This document shows positions 1 to 6,802 of a stretch of DNA of 12,269 bases, in pieces. The first letter of the stretch is position 1. Every line of letters starts with the position of its first letter. Made by a program: the position numbers and the translations under genes. The DNA is from Frankiales bacterium (GTDB lineage Bacteria > Actinomycetota > Actinomycetes > Mycobacteriales > SCTD01): positions 1-12,269 of the forward strand of contig JAOPVD010000321.1 of the NCBI GenBank assembly GCA_025966295.1, read 5' to 3'. The notes below the pieces were generated by a model. The model made no database searches, was not told where the DNA came from, and worked only from the letters and a program-made list of their open reading frames with translations.

Positions 1-729
1 CAGGCCCGCAGCGGGCTGATGTCGGTGACCGGCACGACCGCGCCGACCAAGGTGGGCGTGGCGGTCGCCGACGTGGTGACCGGGCTCTACGCCGCGGTGG
101 GGGCGCTCGCCGGCCTGGTCGCCCGCACGCCGCTGAAGGTCGAGGTCGGGCTGCTCGAGGCGGCGGTGTCGATGCTCGTCAACCAGGCCAGCAACGCGCT
201 GGTCGGGGGCGTGGTGCCCGGCCCGGCCGGCAACGCCCACCCCAACATCGTCCCGTACGGCCCGCTCGCCTGCGCCGACACCGCGCTCGTGCTCGGGGCC
301 GGCAACGACGGCCAGTTCACGGCGCTCTGCGCCGCGCTCGAGGTCGCGCCGGCGCCGGACTGGGCCACCAACGCCGGCCGGGTCGCCGACCGGGACAAGG
401 TGCTGTCGACCCTGGAGGACGTGCTGCGCACCCGGCCGGCCCGTGACTGGGTCGAGGTGCTGGGCCGGCACGGCATCCCGTGCGCGCCCGTGCAGGACCT
501 TGGGCAGCTGGCCTCCGACCCGCAGCTGGTGGCCACCGGGCAGCTCCAGACCGTGCCGCACCCGGCGGGCGCCGTGACCGTGGTCGGGTCGCCGTTCCGG
601 CTGGACGGCCGGCGGCCACGGGTGCACGCGGCGCCACCGCTGCTCGGGCAGCACACCTCAGAGGTCCTGGCAGCACTGGGACTGTCCGCCAGCCAGGTCG
701 AGGAGGTCACCCATGCCGACCGGAGGTGA
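1..729 (+). CDS. CaiB/BaiF family (class III) CoA-transferase, C-terminal part
   Basis: The gene is open at the left edge; 242 codons are visible of a family usually near 400. The family moves CoA between carboxylic acids through aspartyl-CoA anhydride intermediates. The fragment opens with the typical SGLMSVTG stretch (fragment residues 4-11). The segment VGVAVADVVTGLY follows, whose Asp (fragment residue 24, codon 70-72) aligns with the catalytic Asp of formyl-CoA transferase. The C-terminal part carries the usual small domain ending near LLGQHTSEVL. Substrate specificity cannot be read from this fragment; carnitine, formyl/oxalyl, succinyl or racemase-like members are all possible. The TGA stop overlaps the next gene by 17 bp, so the two are probably one operon, and the acyl group handled may be linked to the product or substrate of that neighbour. 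Family assignment is firm, function is not. Confidence 0.9.
   Translation, partial: QARSGLMSVTGTTAPTKVGVAVADVVTGLYAAVGALAGLVARTPLKVEVGLLEAAVSMLVNQASNALVGGVVPGPAGNAHPNIVPYGPLACADTALVLGAGNDGQFTALCAALEVAPAPDWATNAGRVADRDKVLSTLEDVLRTRPARDWVEVLGRHGIPCAPVQDLGQLASDPQLVATGQLQTVPHPAGAVTVVGSPFRLDGRRPRVHAAPPLLGQHTSEVLAALGLSASQVEEVTHADRR
702..706 (+). promoter_or_regulatory. Ribosome binding site of the ThDP enzyme gene
   Basis: GGAGG lies inside the end of the CoA-transferase gene, 6 nt before the ATG at 713. It supports that start and coupled translation of the two overlapping genes. Confidence 0.75.
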
Positions 730-2293
730 GGCACTCGTGATCGGGCTGCGCGAGTTGGGCGTCGAGGTGGCCTTCGGGCTGCCCGGGGTGCACAACCTCG
801 CGGCCTGGAAGGGCTTCCCGGGCAGTGGGGTCCGGCTGGTCGGGGTCCGGCACGAGCAGACCGCCGGCTACGCCGCCGACGGCTACGCCCGGGCGACCGG
901 ACGGCTCGGCGTGGCCCTCACGACCACCGGTCCGGGGGCCTCCAACGTCGTCACCGCGGTCGGTGAGGCCTGGGCGTGCCACTCGCCGCTGCTCGTCATC
1001 GCCACCGACATCCCGACGACGGCCCGCCTGCCCGGGGTGTTCCGCGGGGTGCTGCACGAGACCACCGACCAGGCGTCGTTCTTCCGCCCGGTCACGAAGG
1101 CGCAGGTGCGGGTGGAGCGGGCCGAGGACCTGCACGACGTCGTGGTCCGGGCCGGGCGGCTGGCGATGCTGCACCCGCGGCGGCCGGTCTACGTGGAGAT
1201 CCCCACCGACCTGCTCGCCGCCCAGGTGCCGAGGCCGACCCCCGAGACCCAGGTGCCGCCCACCCGCGGCTTCCTGTCCGACCGCGACCCGTTCCCGCGG
1301 CCGTTCGAACGGCCGCTGGTCTGGGCCGGTGGCGGTGCGACGGCCAGCGGCGCCGGCCCGCTCGTCGAGGACCTGTGCCGACGGCTGGGGGCACCGCTCC
1401 TCACGTCGTACGGCGGAAGGGGGCTGCTGCCGCCGGACCACCCGCACCTGGTGCCGCTGCCGCCGCACGCCCGTGAGGCGGGCGAGCTCTGGGACGCCGC
1501 CGACCTCGTCGTCGTCGTCGGCAGCGACCTCGACGGCATGAACACCCAGGGCTTCCGGCAGCCCCGACCGCCGTGGGTGGTCACGGTCGACCTGGCGCAC
1601 CCGGTCAACCTCGAGGCCGACGTGCACGTGCCGCTGGACGCGGTCGCCGGGCTCACCGTGCTGCTCGAGAACCTGCCCGCCACCGACCGTCCGCCGTGGT
1701 TCACCCGGCCCGCCGGTCGCGAGCTGTACGCCGGTCCGGAGACGGCCTTCCTGGACGCGCTGGAGTCCGGCCTCACCGACGACGCCGTCGTCGTCGCCGA
1801 CATGTGCATCCCGGGCTACTGGTACGGCGGCTTCGGGCGGGTGCCGCGACCGCGGGGGCTGGCCTACCCGGTGGGCTGGGGCACCCTGGGCTTCGGCTTC
1901 CCGGCCGGGCTCGGCGCCGCGCTGTCGGGCCGGCCAGCGGTGGCCCTCGTGGGGGACGGCGGCTTTCTTTTCGCCTGCGGCGACCTGGCGACCGCCGCCC
2001 AGGAGCAGATCCCGCTCACCACGGTGCTGGTCGACGACGGCGGCTACGGCATGCTGGCCTACGACTTCACCAAGGACGGCGCGCCGCCGCTGGGCTGCGA
2101 CCTCCAGCCGCCGGACTTCGTCGCGCTGGCCGAGGCGTTCCGGGTCGAGGCTCGTGAGGTGACCGTGGCCGAGCTCGGAAGCGCTGTGGCCAAAGGCATC
2201 GCGAGCGGGCGGCCGTCGCTGCTGGTGCTGAAGGCGGCCTTCACCCCGCCGCCCAACACCAGCCCGCGGTGGTACCGCGCCGGGGGCCGCTAG
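713..2293 (+). CDS. Thiamine-diphosphate-dependent enzyme, acetolactate synthase/2-oxoacid decarboxylase type
   Basis: The protein has 526 residues with the three-domain layout of the acetolactate synthase/2-oxoacid decarboxylase superfamily: N-terminal pyrimidine-binding domain (about 1-170), central domain (about 195-320) and C-terminal diphosphate-binding domain (about 340-510). Glu48 in RHEQTAGYAADGYAR is the expected cofactor-activating glutamate. The metal/diphosphate motif runs from GDG (414-416) to Asp441-Asp442, where many relatives have Asn-Asn or Asn-Asp. From memory, the N-terminal half, including GVLHETTDQ (112-120), resembles 5-guanidino-2-oxopentanoate decarboxylase (AruI-like) more than true acetolactate synthases. 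The start at 713 is chosen because of the Shine-Dalgarno 6 nt upstream; it overlaps the CoA-transferase gene. Partnership with a CoA-transferase recalls the oxalyl-CoA decarboxylase/formyl-CoA transferase pair, but the sequence does not look specifically like that decarboxylase. The likely reaction is decarboxylation or ligation of a 2-oxoacid; substrate unknown. Confidence 0.88.
   Translation: MPTGGEALVIGLRELGVEVAFGLPGVHNLAAWKGFPGSGVRLVGVRHEQTAGYAADGYARATGRLGVALTTTGPGASNVVTAVGEAWACHSPLLVIATDIPTTARLPGVFRGVLHETTDQASFFRPVTKAQVRVERAEDLHDVVVRAGRLAMLHPRRPVYVEIPTDLLAAQVPRPTPETQVPPTRGFLSDRDPFPRPFERPLVWAGGGATASGAGPLVEDLCRRLGAPLLTSYGGRGLLPPDHPHLVPLPPHAREAGELWDAADLVVVVGSDLDGMNTQGFRQPRPPWVVTVDLAHPVNLEADVHVPLDAVAGLTVLLENLPATDRPPWFTRPAGRELYAGPETAFLDALESGLTDDAVVVADMCIPGYWYGGFGRVPRPRGLAYPVGWGTLGFGFPAGLGAALSGRPAVALVGDGGFLFACGDLATAAQEQIPLTTVLVDDGGYGMLAYDFTKDGAPPLGCDLQPPDFVALAEAFRVEAREVTVAELGSAVAKGIASGRPSLLVLKAAFTPPPNTSPRWYRAGGR
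2290..2293. other. Shared CTAG carrying both stop codons of convergent genes
   Basis: The plus-strand ThDP enzyme gene stops with TAG at 2291-2293 and the minus-strand nnrD gene stops with TAG at 2292-2290. The two genes therefore overlap by four bases within one palindrome, leaving no space for an intergenic terminator. Transcripts from the two operons must either collide here or run into each other as antisense. Confidence 0.9.
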
Positions 2294-3090
2294 GCGGTCA
2301 GCGCCAGCAGCGCCCGCGGCAGCTCGTCGAGCAGCTCCCGGGCCAGGAACCCGACCCGTCCGTGCGTGGCCACCAGCCGGTCACCGGCGCTGACGTGCAG
2401 GTACTGCCCCCAGCAGGCCGCCTGCTCCGGCTCGGCGCCGCGGGCCAGCAGCCCGCCGACCGCGCCGGCCAGCACGTCGCCGGAGCCGGAGGTGCCGAGC
2501 CCGACCGACCCGGCCTCGTCCCGCCACAGCCGACCGTCCGGGGCGGCCACCCAGCCGTGCGTGGCCACCGCGGCGGTGTACTTGTCCGCGGCGCGGAGGG
2601 CGAGCTCGTGGTCCTCGCCGTCGCCGGCGAGGGCGCGCAGCTCACCGGCGTTGGGGGTCAGCACCGACCGGGGCACCGGCCTGTCCAGGGCGGTCAGGGC
2701 CAGTGCGTCGATCACCGCCGGCCGCCCGTCGAGCCGGGGGAGCAACCCGGCCAGCACGGGCGCCGGGTCGAACAGCCCAGGCCCGACCACGACCGCGTCG
2801 ACCCCGTCGAGGTCGCAGCTGCCGAGGTCGTCCCGGCCGACCACCATCGCCTCCGGCAGCGCCACCGCCAGCGCCACCGCGGTCTCCGGCACCGTGGCCA
2901 CCTGCAGCCGACCGGCCCCGACCCGCAGCGCCGCCAGGCCGGCGAGCAGCACCGCCCCGGGGGTGCTGGCGGCGCCGCCGACGACGAGCACGGTGCCGCG
3001 GGCGTGCTTGTCCGCGCTGTCGTCCGGTACCGGCAGCGGCCAGCCGCGCAGCAGGTGCGGGGTGAGGACCGGCGCGTCAGCGCGGGCCAT
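2290..3090 (-). CDS. nnrD: ADP-dependent NAD(P)H-hydrate dehydratase (NnrD)
   Basis: The 266-residue protein matches the ribokinase-like CARKD/NnrD family, which uses ADP to dehydrate S-NADHX or S-NADPHX back to the normal cofactor. Visible signatures are VLVVGGAASTPGAVLLAGLAAL (about 34-55), VVGPGL (101-106), TPNAGEL (145-151, usually TPH.GE) and GTSGSGDVLAGAVGGLLARG (199-218), which contains the GxGD motif with catalytic Asp205. Only the dehydratase domain is present; the NnrE epimerase domain that is often fused at the N terminus is missing. The ATG at 3090 lies inside the end of the histidine phosphatase gene, giving a 14-bp overlap that suggests translational coupling. It is the last gene of the lat operon and converges on the ThDP enzyme gene. 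The ATG choice is plausible; the frame stays open further upstream. Confidence 0.87.
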   Translation of the reverse strand: MARADAPVLTPHLLRGWPLPVPDDSADKHARGTVLVVGGAASTPGAVLLAGLAALRVGAGRLQVATVPETAVALAVALPEAMVVGRDDLGSCDLDGVDAVVVGPGLFDPAPVLAGLLPRLDGRPAVIDALALTALDRPVPRSVLTPNAGELRALAGDGEDHELALRAADKYTAAVATHGWVAAPDGRLWRDEAGSVGLGTSGSGDVLAGAVGGLLARGAEPEQAACWGQYLHVSAGDRLVATHGRVGFLARELLDELPRALLALTA

Positions 3091-3817
3091 GCGGGCCCTC
3101 CGGCTCAGCGGTGACCGGCTGCTGCTGCTCTTCGAGGTGGCGCACGTCGTTGTACGTCTCGAGCCGCAGGCGGTCACCGTCGTACCGGTAGGTGGTGAAC
3201 GAGGCATTGGCGACGTCGCCCTGCTTGTCGATCGCCATGATCTCCTGCTCGGTGAGCTGCTCCAGGACGTACCGCAGCAGGAGCACCACGACCTGGTGGG
3301 CCACCACCAGCACCCGCTCACCGGCGGCGTCGTGCCGCAGGTCCTGCACCGCCGACCGCACCCGCAGCAGCGCATCGCTCCACGACTCCCCGCCGGGGGG
3401 CCGGTGGTAGAACTTGCCGATCGCCTTGCGGCGCGCGGACTCCTGCGGCCACTGCGCCTCGATGCCCGTCCGCGTCAGCCCGTCCAGGACCCCGAACTCG
3501 CGCTCGCGCAGCCGCTCGTCGACCACGACCGGGATGTCGAGACCGGCTGCGGCCAGGGCGATCTCGGCCGTCTGCTGGGCGCGCAGGTAGGGCGACACCC
3601 ACAGCACCGTCGGCCGCTCGTCCTCGGGCAGCTGCGCCAGCGCCCGGCCGAGCGCCTCGGACTGCCGCTTGCCCAGGTCGGACAGCGGTACGTCGACGTC
3701 CCGGCTGTCGAGCTCGATCCGCTCGAGCCGGGCGCTCTCGGCGTTGACGCGCGCGACGTTGCCGGCGCTCTCGCCGTGCCGGACCACGGACAGCCGCTCG
3801 GGCCAGGTGTGCTGCAT
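3077..3817 (-). CDS. Histidine phosphatase family protein (phosphoglycerate mutase-like)
   Basis: The 246-residue protein belongs to the RHG histidine phosphatase superfamily, which forms a phosphohistidine intermediate. The signature VVRHGESAGN (11-20) gives Arg13 and catalytic His14. SPYLRAQQTAE (75-85) supplies the second arginine, EREFGVLDG (105-113) the acid Glu, and VVAHQVVV (171-178) the second catalytic His174. All key residues are present, so an active phosphatase is expected, but the family covers phosphoglycerate mutase, fructose-2,6-bisphosphatase, alpha-ribazole phosphatase and broad-specificity enzymes, and the substrate cannot be read. The Gln/Glu/Pro-rich C-terminal tail (about 229-246) is probably disordered. 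The gene lies 20 nt downstream of the aldehyde dehydrogenase and overlaps nnrD by 14 bp, so it is an operon member. Confidence 0.88.
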   Translation of the reverse strand: MQHTWPERLSVVRHGESAGNVARVNAESARLERIELDSRDVDVPLSDLGKRQSEALGRALAQLPEDERPTVLWVSPYLRAQQTAEIALAAAGLDIPVVVDERLREREFGVLDGLTRTGIEAQWPQESARRKAIGKFYHRPPGGESWSDALLRVRSAVQDLRHDAAGERVLVVAHQVVVLLLRYVLEQLTEQEIMAIDKQGDVANASFTTYRYDGDRLRLETYNDVRHLEEQQQPVTAEPEGPHGPR

Positions 3818-3837
3818 GCCCTGGCCCTACCCAGCGG

Positions 3838-5385
3838 CTACAGGCGGAAAGCCGGATCGGCGGCGTGCGCGGTCACCGTCTCGCTGTCCATCTGGGCCTT
3901 CTGCAGCTTGCCGGCGTAGTCCCAGTTCATCGACTGCCAGCGGGTGAACTGGTCCAGCACCCACACGCCGCTCTGCCGCGAGCCGTTGCCGCTCTTGCCG
4001 TTGCCGCCGAACGGCAGGTGCGCCTCGGCGCCGGAGGTGGAGTTGTTCACCGACAGCATGCCGGCGCTCACCCGCGACCGGAACCGGAACGCCGTGGCCG
4101 GGTCGCTGGTGTAGATCGCGGACGACAGCCCGTAGCCGTGCCCGTTGGCGAGCTCGACGGCCTGCTCGAAGGTGGAGAAGCGCATCACCGGCACCAGCGG
4201 CCCGAAGGTCTCGTTCCGGTACAGGGCGTCCTCCTTGGTGACGCCGGTGACCACGGCCGGGTGGGCGTAGAGCCCGGCGTCCGGGTCACCGACGAAGCCG
4301 GCGCGCGGGTTGGCGGAGGTGATGCGGCCGGTGCCGGTGGAGCCGTGCACCTGGTGGTGCGGCTGCACCTCGCCGAGCCACTTCTCGAAACCGGCCAGGA
4401 AGCGCTCGGACAGCATCGGGCCGTACAGCACGTCCTGCGTCGGGTCGCCGAGCACCGCGGACTCGAGCCGGCTCAGGAGCTTGCCGAGGAAGGCGTCGTA
4501 CACGTCGTCGTGCACGATCGCGACGCCGAGCGAGGTGCAGCGCTGCCCGGCGGTGCCGAAGCCGCTGAACAGGGCGCCCTCGGCGGCCAGGTCGAGGTCG
4601 GCGTCGGGCATCACGACCAGCGGGTTCTTGCCGCCGAGCTCCAGGCAGGGGTTCTGCAGGTGCCGGCCGCAGAGCGCGCCGATCTGGGCACCGACCTCGG
4701 AGGAACCGGTGAAGCCGACCTTCTGGACCAGCCCCTGGTCCAGCGCAGTGCTCAGCCCCTCGAAGGTGGTCGGACCGTCGGCGTGCACGGTGTTGAGCAC
4801 GCCGGCCGGGACGCCGCCCGCCACGAACAGCTTGGTGAGCGCGTCGCCGAGGGCCGCGGAGTAGTCGGCGGGCTTCCAGACGACGGCGTTGCCGCACAGC
4901 AGCGCCGGGACGAGGTACCAGGACGGCACCGCCACCGGGAAGTTGCCGGCGGTGATGATGCCGGCCACCCCGACCGGCACCCGGAAGGTGAACAGCTGCT
5001 TGTCGCGCATCTCCGACGGCACCGTCTGGCCATACAGCCGGCGGCCCTCGCCGAGGAAGAAGTCGCAGGTGTCGACGATCTCCTGCACCTCGCCGAGCGC
5101 CTCCGCGCGCGGCTTCCCGACCTCCCGGACCACCAGGTCGGCCAGCGCCTCGGCGTTGGCTTCGACCAGCCGGCCGACCTGCGCGATGACGCGGCCCCGG
5201 ACCGGCGCCGGGGTGTCGGCCCAGGCGGGCTGCGCGGCCGCGGCGGCCCGGAAGGCCTCGACCAGCTGGTCGGCGGAGGCCAGCGACACCTCGGCCACCA
5301 CCTCGTCGACCCGGGCCGGGTTGGTGGACGTGACGGTGCCGGCGTCGCCCTGGACGGGGCGGCCGGCGATGAACGACGTGATCAC
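3838..5385 (-). CDS. NAD(P)+-dependent aldehyde dehydrogenase, probably alpha-aminoadipate-semialdehyde dehydrogenase
   Basis: The 515-residue protein is a full-length aldehyde dehydrogenase superfamily member. Catalytic Cys283 sits in GQRCTS, the general-base Glu249 in LELGGKN, Asn148 in TAGNFP, cofactor-binding Lys171 in WKPADY, the nucleotide-fold loop in GFTGSSEVG (224-232), and Glu393 in ETFGP. The frame stays open far upstream, but the GTG at 5385 is chosen because family homology begins there (ITSFIAGRPVQG). It also overlaps the stop of lat in a GTGA arrangement that signals translational coupling. Position directly after lysine 6-aminotransferase implies oxidation of alpha-aminoadipate semialdehyde/piperideine-6-carboxylate to alpha-aminoadipate. 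That substrate is inferred from context, not from residues. A role on glutamate or succinate semialdehyde is the main alternative. Confidence 0.9.
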   Translation of the reverse strand: MITSFIAGRPVQGDAGTVTSTNPARVDEVVAEVSLASADQLVEAFRAAAAAQPAWADTPAPVRGRVIAQVGRLVEANAEALADLVVREVGKPRAEALGEVQEIVDTCDFFLGEGRRLYGQTVPSEMRDKQLFTFRVPVGVAGIITAGNFPVAVPSWYLVPALLCGNAVVWKPADYSAALGDALTKLFVAGGVPAGVLNTVHADGPTTFEGLSTALDQGLVQKVGFTGSSEVGAQIGALCGRHLQNPCLELGGKNPLVVMPDADLDLAAEGALFSGFGTAGQRCTSLGVAIVHDDVYDAFLGKLLSRLESAVLGDPTQDVLYGPMLSERFLAGFEKWLGEVQPHHQVHGSTGTGRITSANPRAGFVGDPDAGLYAHPAVVTGVTKEDALYRNETFGPLVPVMRFSTFEQAVELANGHGYGLSSAIYTSDPATAFRFRSRVSAGMLSVNNSTSGAEAHLPFGGNGKSGNGSRQSGVWVLDQFTRWQSMNWDYAGKLQKAQMDSETVTAHAADPAFRL

Positions 5386-6713
5386 TGCGAGGACTCCAGC
5401 TTGGTCAGGACGCGGTCGAGGGCGGCGACGCCGGCCTCGAGCTCGGCCTCGCTCACGGTGAGAGCGGGGCGGAAACGGATGCTGCGGGTGCCGCAGCCGA
5501 GCAGCAGGACCCTCTCGTCGTCGCGGAGCGCTGCCAGCGCGGCGTCGCGAGATCCCTTGCCCGGCAGGGAGAACGCAACCATCAGACCACGCCCGCGTAC
5601 GTCGGTCACGCTCGCGTGCCGCTCCTGGAGGCCGGCCAGCAGCGTCAGCAGGTGCGCGCCCGCGACCACGGCCCGGGCGATGAGCCCGTCGGCCTCGATG
5701 ACCTCGAGCACGCGGCGCGCCCGGACCATGTCCACCAGCGAGCCACCCCAGGTGGAGTTGATCCGGGAGCTGACCCGGAAGACGTTGTCGGTCACCTCGT
5801 CGACCCGGCCGCCGGCCATGACCCCGCACACCTGGGTCTTCTTGCCAAAGGCCACCACGTCGGGCTGGACGCCGAGCTGCTGGTAGGCCCAGGCGGTGCC
5901 GGTCAGGCCGCAGCCGGTCTGCACCTCGTCGAGGACGAGCAGCGCGTCGTGCTCGTGGCAGAGGGCCTGCATGGCCTGCAGGAACTGCGGCCGGAAGTGA
6001 TGGTCGCCGCCCTCGCCCTGGATCGGCTCCATGACGAAGCAGGCGATGTCGTGCGGGTACTGCTCGAAGGCCGCCCGGGCGGCGGCGAGCGCCTCCGCCT
6101 CGCGGACGGTGACGTCGACGCCGGGAGCCAGGTAGGGCGACGGGATCCGCGGCCAGGCGAAGTGCGGGAAGCGCTCGACCTTCACCGGGTCGGTGTTGGT
6201 CAGGGACAGCGTGTAGCCACTGCGGCCGTGGAAGGCCTCCCGCAGGTGCAGCACCTTGGTGCCGAGCGCCCGGTCGAGCCCGTGTGCCTGGTTCCAGCGC
6301 GACTTCCAGTCGAAGGCGACTTTCAGGGCGTTCTCGACGGCCAGCGCGCCGCCCTCGACGAAGAACAGGTGCGGCAGCGCCGGGTCGCCCAGCACCCGCG
6401 CGAACGTCTCGACGAACCGGGCCATGGCGACGGTGTAGACGTCGGAGTTGCTCGGCTTGTTGCGGGCGGCCTCGAGCAGGTCGGCGGTGAAGGCGGGGTC
6501 GTCGACCAGGGCCGGGTGGTTCATGCCCAGCGCGCTGGAGGCGAAGAACGTGAACAGGTCCAGGTACGCCGTGCCGTCGCGGGCGTCGACCAGCGTCGAG
6601 CCGCGGGAGGCGGTGAGGTCGAGGACCAGCTCGAAGCCGTCCACGAGCAGGTGCCTGCCGAGGCTGCCGTGCACGTCGGCAGGTGCCAGGGTTGCCGGAG
6701 CGAAGACCGTCAT
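5382..6713 (-). CDS. lat: L-lysine 6-aminotransferase (lysine epsilon-aminotransferase)
   Basis: This 443-residue class III PLP aminotransferase moves the epsilon-amino group of L-lysine to 2-oxoglutarate, giving 2-aminoadipate semialdehyde (which cyclises to piperideine-6-carboxylate) and glutamate. As recalled, it is close to M. tuberculosis Rv3290c over its whole length, with shared stretches FTFFASSALGMN (54-65), NKPSNSDVYTVAMARFVETF (85-104), FVEGGALAVENALK (118-131) and INSTWGG (318-324). The PLP lysine is Lys291 in AFGKKTQVCG, with Asp262 in LDEVQTG. Glu234 in EPIQGEGG matches the substrate-switch glutamate of the M. tuberculosis enzyme. It is the first gene of a four-gene operon and overlaps the aldehyde dehydrogenase by 4 bp. 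The same enzyme supplies the alpha-aminoadipate precursor of beta-lactams in some actinomycetes, but no beta-lactam genes are visible here, so lysine catabolism or stress and stationary-phase use is likelier. The start codon follows a -10-like element directly. Confidence 0.95.
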   Translation of the reverse strand: MTVFAPATLAPADVHGSLGRHLLVDGFELVLDLTASRGSTLVDARDGTAYLDLFTFFASSALGMNHPALVDDPAFTADLLEAARNKPSNSDVYTVAMARFVETFARVLGDPALPHLFFVEGGALAVENALKVAFDWKSRWNQAHGLDRALGTKVLHLREAFHGRSGYTLSLTNTDPVKVERFPHFAWPRIPSPYLAPGVDVTVREAEALAAARAAFEQYPHDIACFVMEPIQGEGGDHHFRPQFLQAMQALCHEHDALLVLDEVQTGCGLTGTAWAYQQLGVQPDVVAFGKKTQVCGVMAGGRVDEVTDNVFRVSSRINSTWGGSLVDMVRARRVLEVIEADGLIARAVVAGAHLLTLLAGLQERHASVTDVRGRGLMVAFSLPGKGSRDAALAALRDDERVLLLGCGTRSIRFRPALTVSEAELEAGVAALDRVLTKLESSQ

Positions 6714-6719
6714 CGACCC

Positions 6720-6725
6720 AGGTTA
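6720..6725 (-). promoter_or_regulatory. -10 element of a probable leaderless lat promoter
   Basis: On the minus strand TAACCT (TAnnnT) is followed by 6 nt and then the lat ATG at 6713. No convincing Shine-Dalgarno lies before the ATG. The spacing places the transcript start at or beside the A of the ATG, as in leaderless actinobacterial mRNAs. No good -35 hexamer was seen. Confidence 0.55.
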
Positions 6726-6755
6726 GACGGCGTTCTTCCGGTACGCGAGCACTCA

Positions 6756-6774
6756 GGCAGGCGATATTCCTGCC
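6756..6774. promoter_or_regulatory. Inverted repeat in the lat/amidohydrolase divergent promoter region, candidate operator
   Basis: GGCAGG at 6756-6761 and CCTGCC at 6769-6774 are perfect 6-bp arms around a 7-bp AT-rich centre (CGATATT). The site lies between the two divergent genes, over the -35 area of the amidohydrolase promoter and about 45-60 bp upstream of the lat start. An Lrp/AsnC regulator is encoded beside lat in M. tuberculosis, but no regulator gene is present in this window. The binding protein is unknown. Confidence 0.35.
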
Positions 6775-6789
6775 GCGGTCGTCCGGTCA

Positions 6790-6795
6790 TAGGGT
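6790..6795 (+). promoter_or_regulatory. -10 element of a probable leaderless amidohydrolase promoter
   Basis: TAGGGT matches the actinobacterial TAnnnT -10 hexamer and is followed by exactly 7 nt and then the GTG at 6803. There is no Shine-Dalgarno in those 7 nt, so a leaderless transcript beginning at the GTG is expected. It also fixes the start codon choice for the downstream gene. Confidence 0.6.
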
Positions 6796-6802
6796 CGCAG
6801 GC

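Noticed and set aside
707..1627. 306-codon minus-strand open frame opposite the ThDP enzyme gene
   Set aside because: Low-complexity Arg/Gly/His/Asp composition, no homology recognised, antisense to a conserved enzyme.
5386..5829. N-terminal extension of the aldehyde dehydrogenase into the upstream open frame
   Set aside because: The added residues are Arg/Gly-rich, overlap lat antiphase on the same strand, and homology starts at the GTG at 5385, which sits in a GTGA overlap with the lat stop.
3865..5886. 673-codon open frame on the plus strand opposite the aldehyde dehydrogenase and lat
   Set aside because: It is antisense to two genes with intact catalytic motifs, is rich in Gly, Arg, Ala and Val without any domain, and is the usual by-product of very high GC at third positions.
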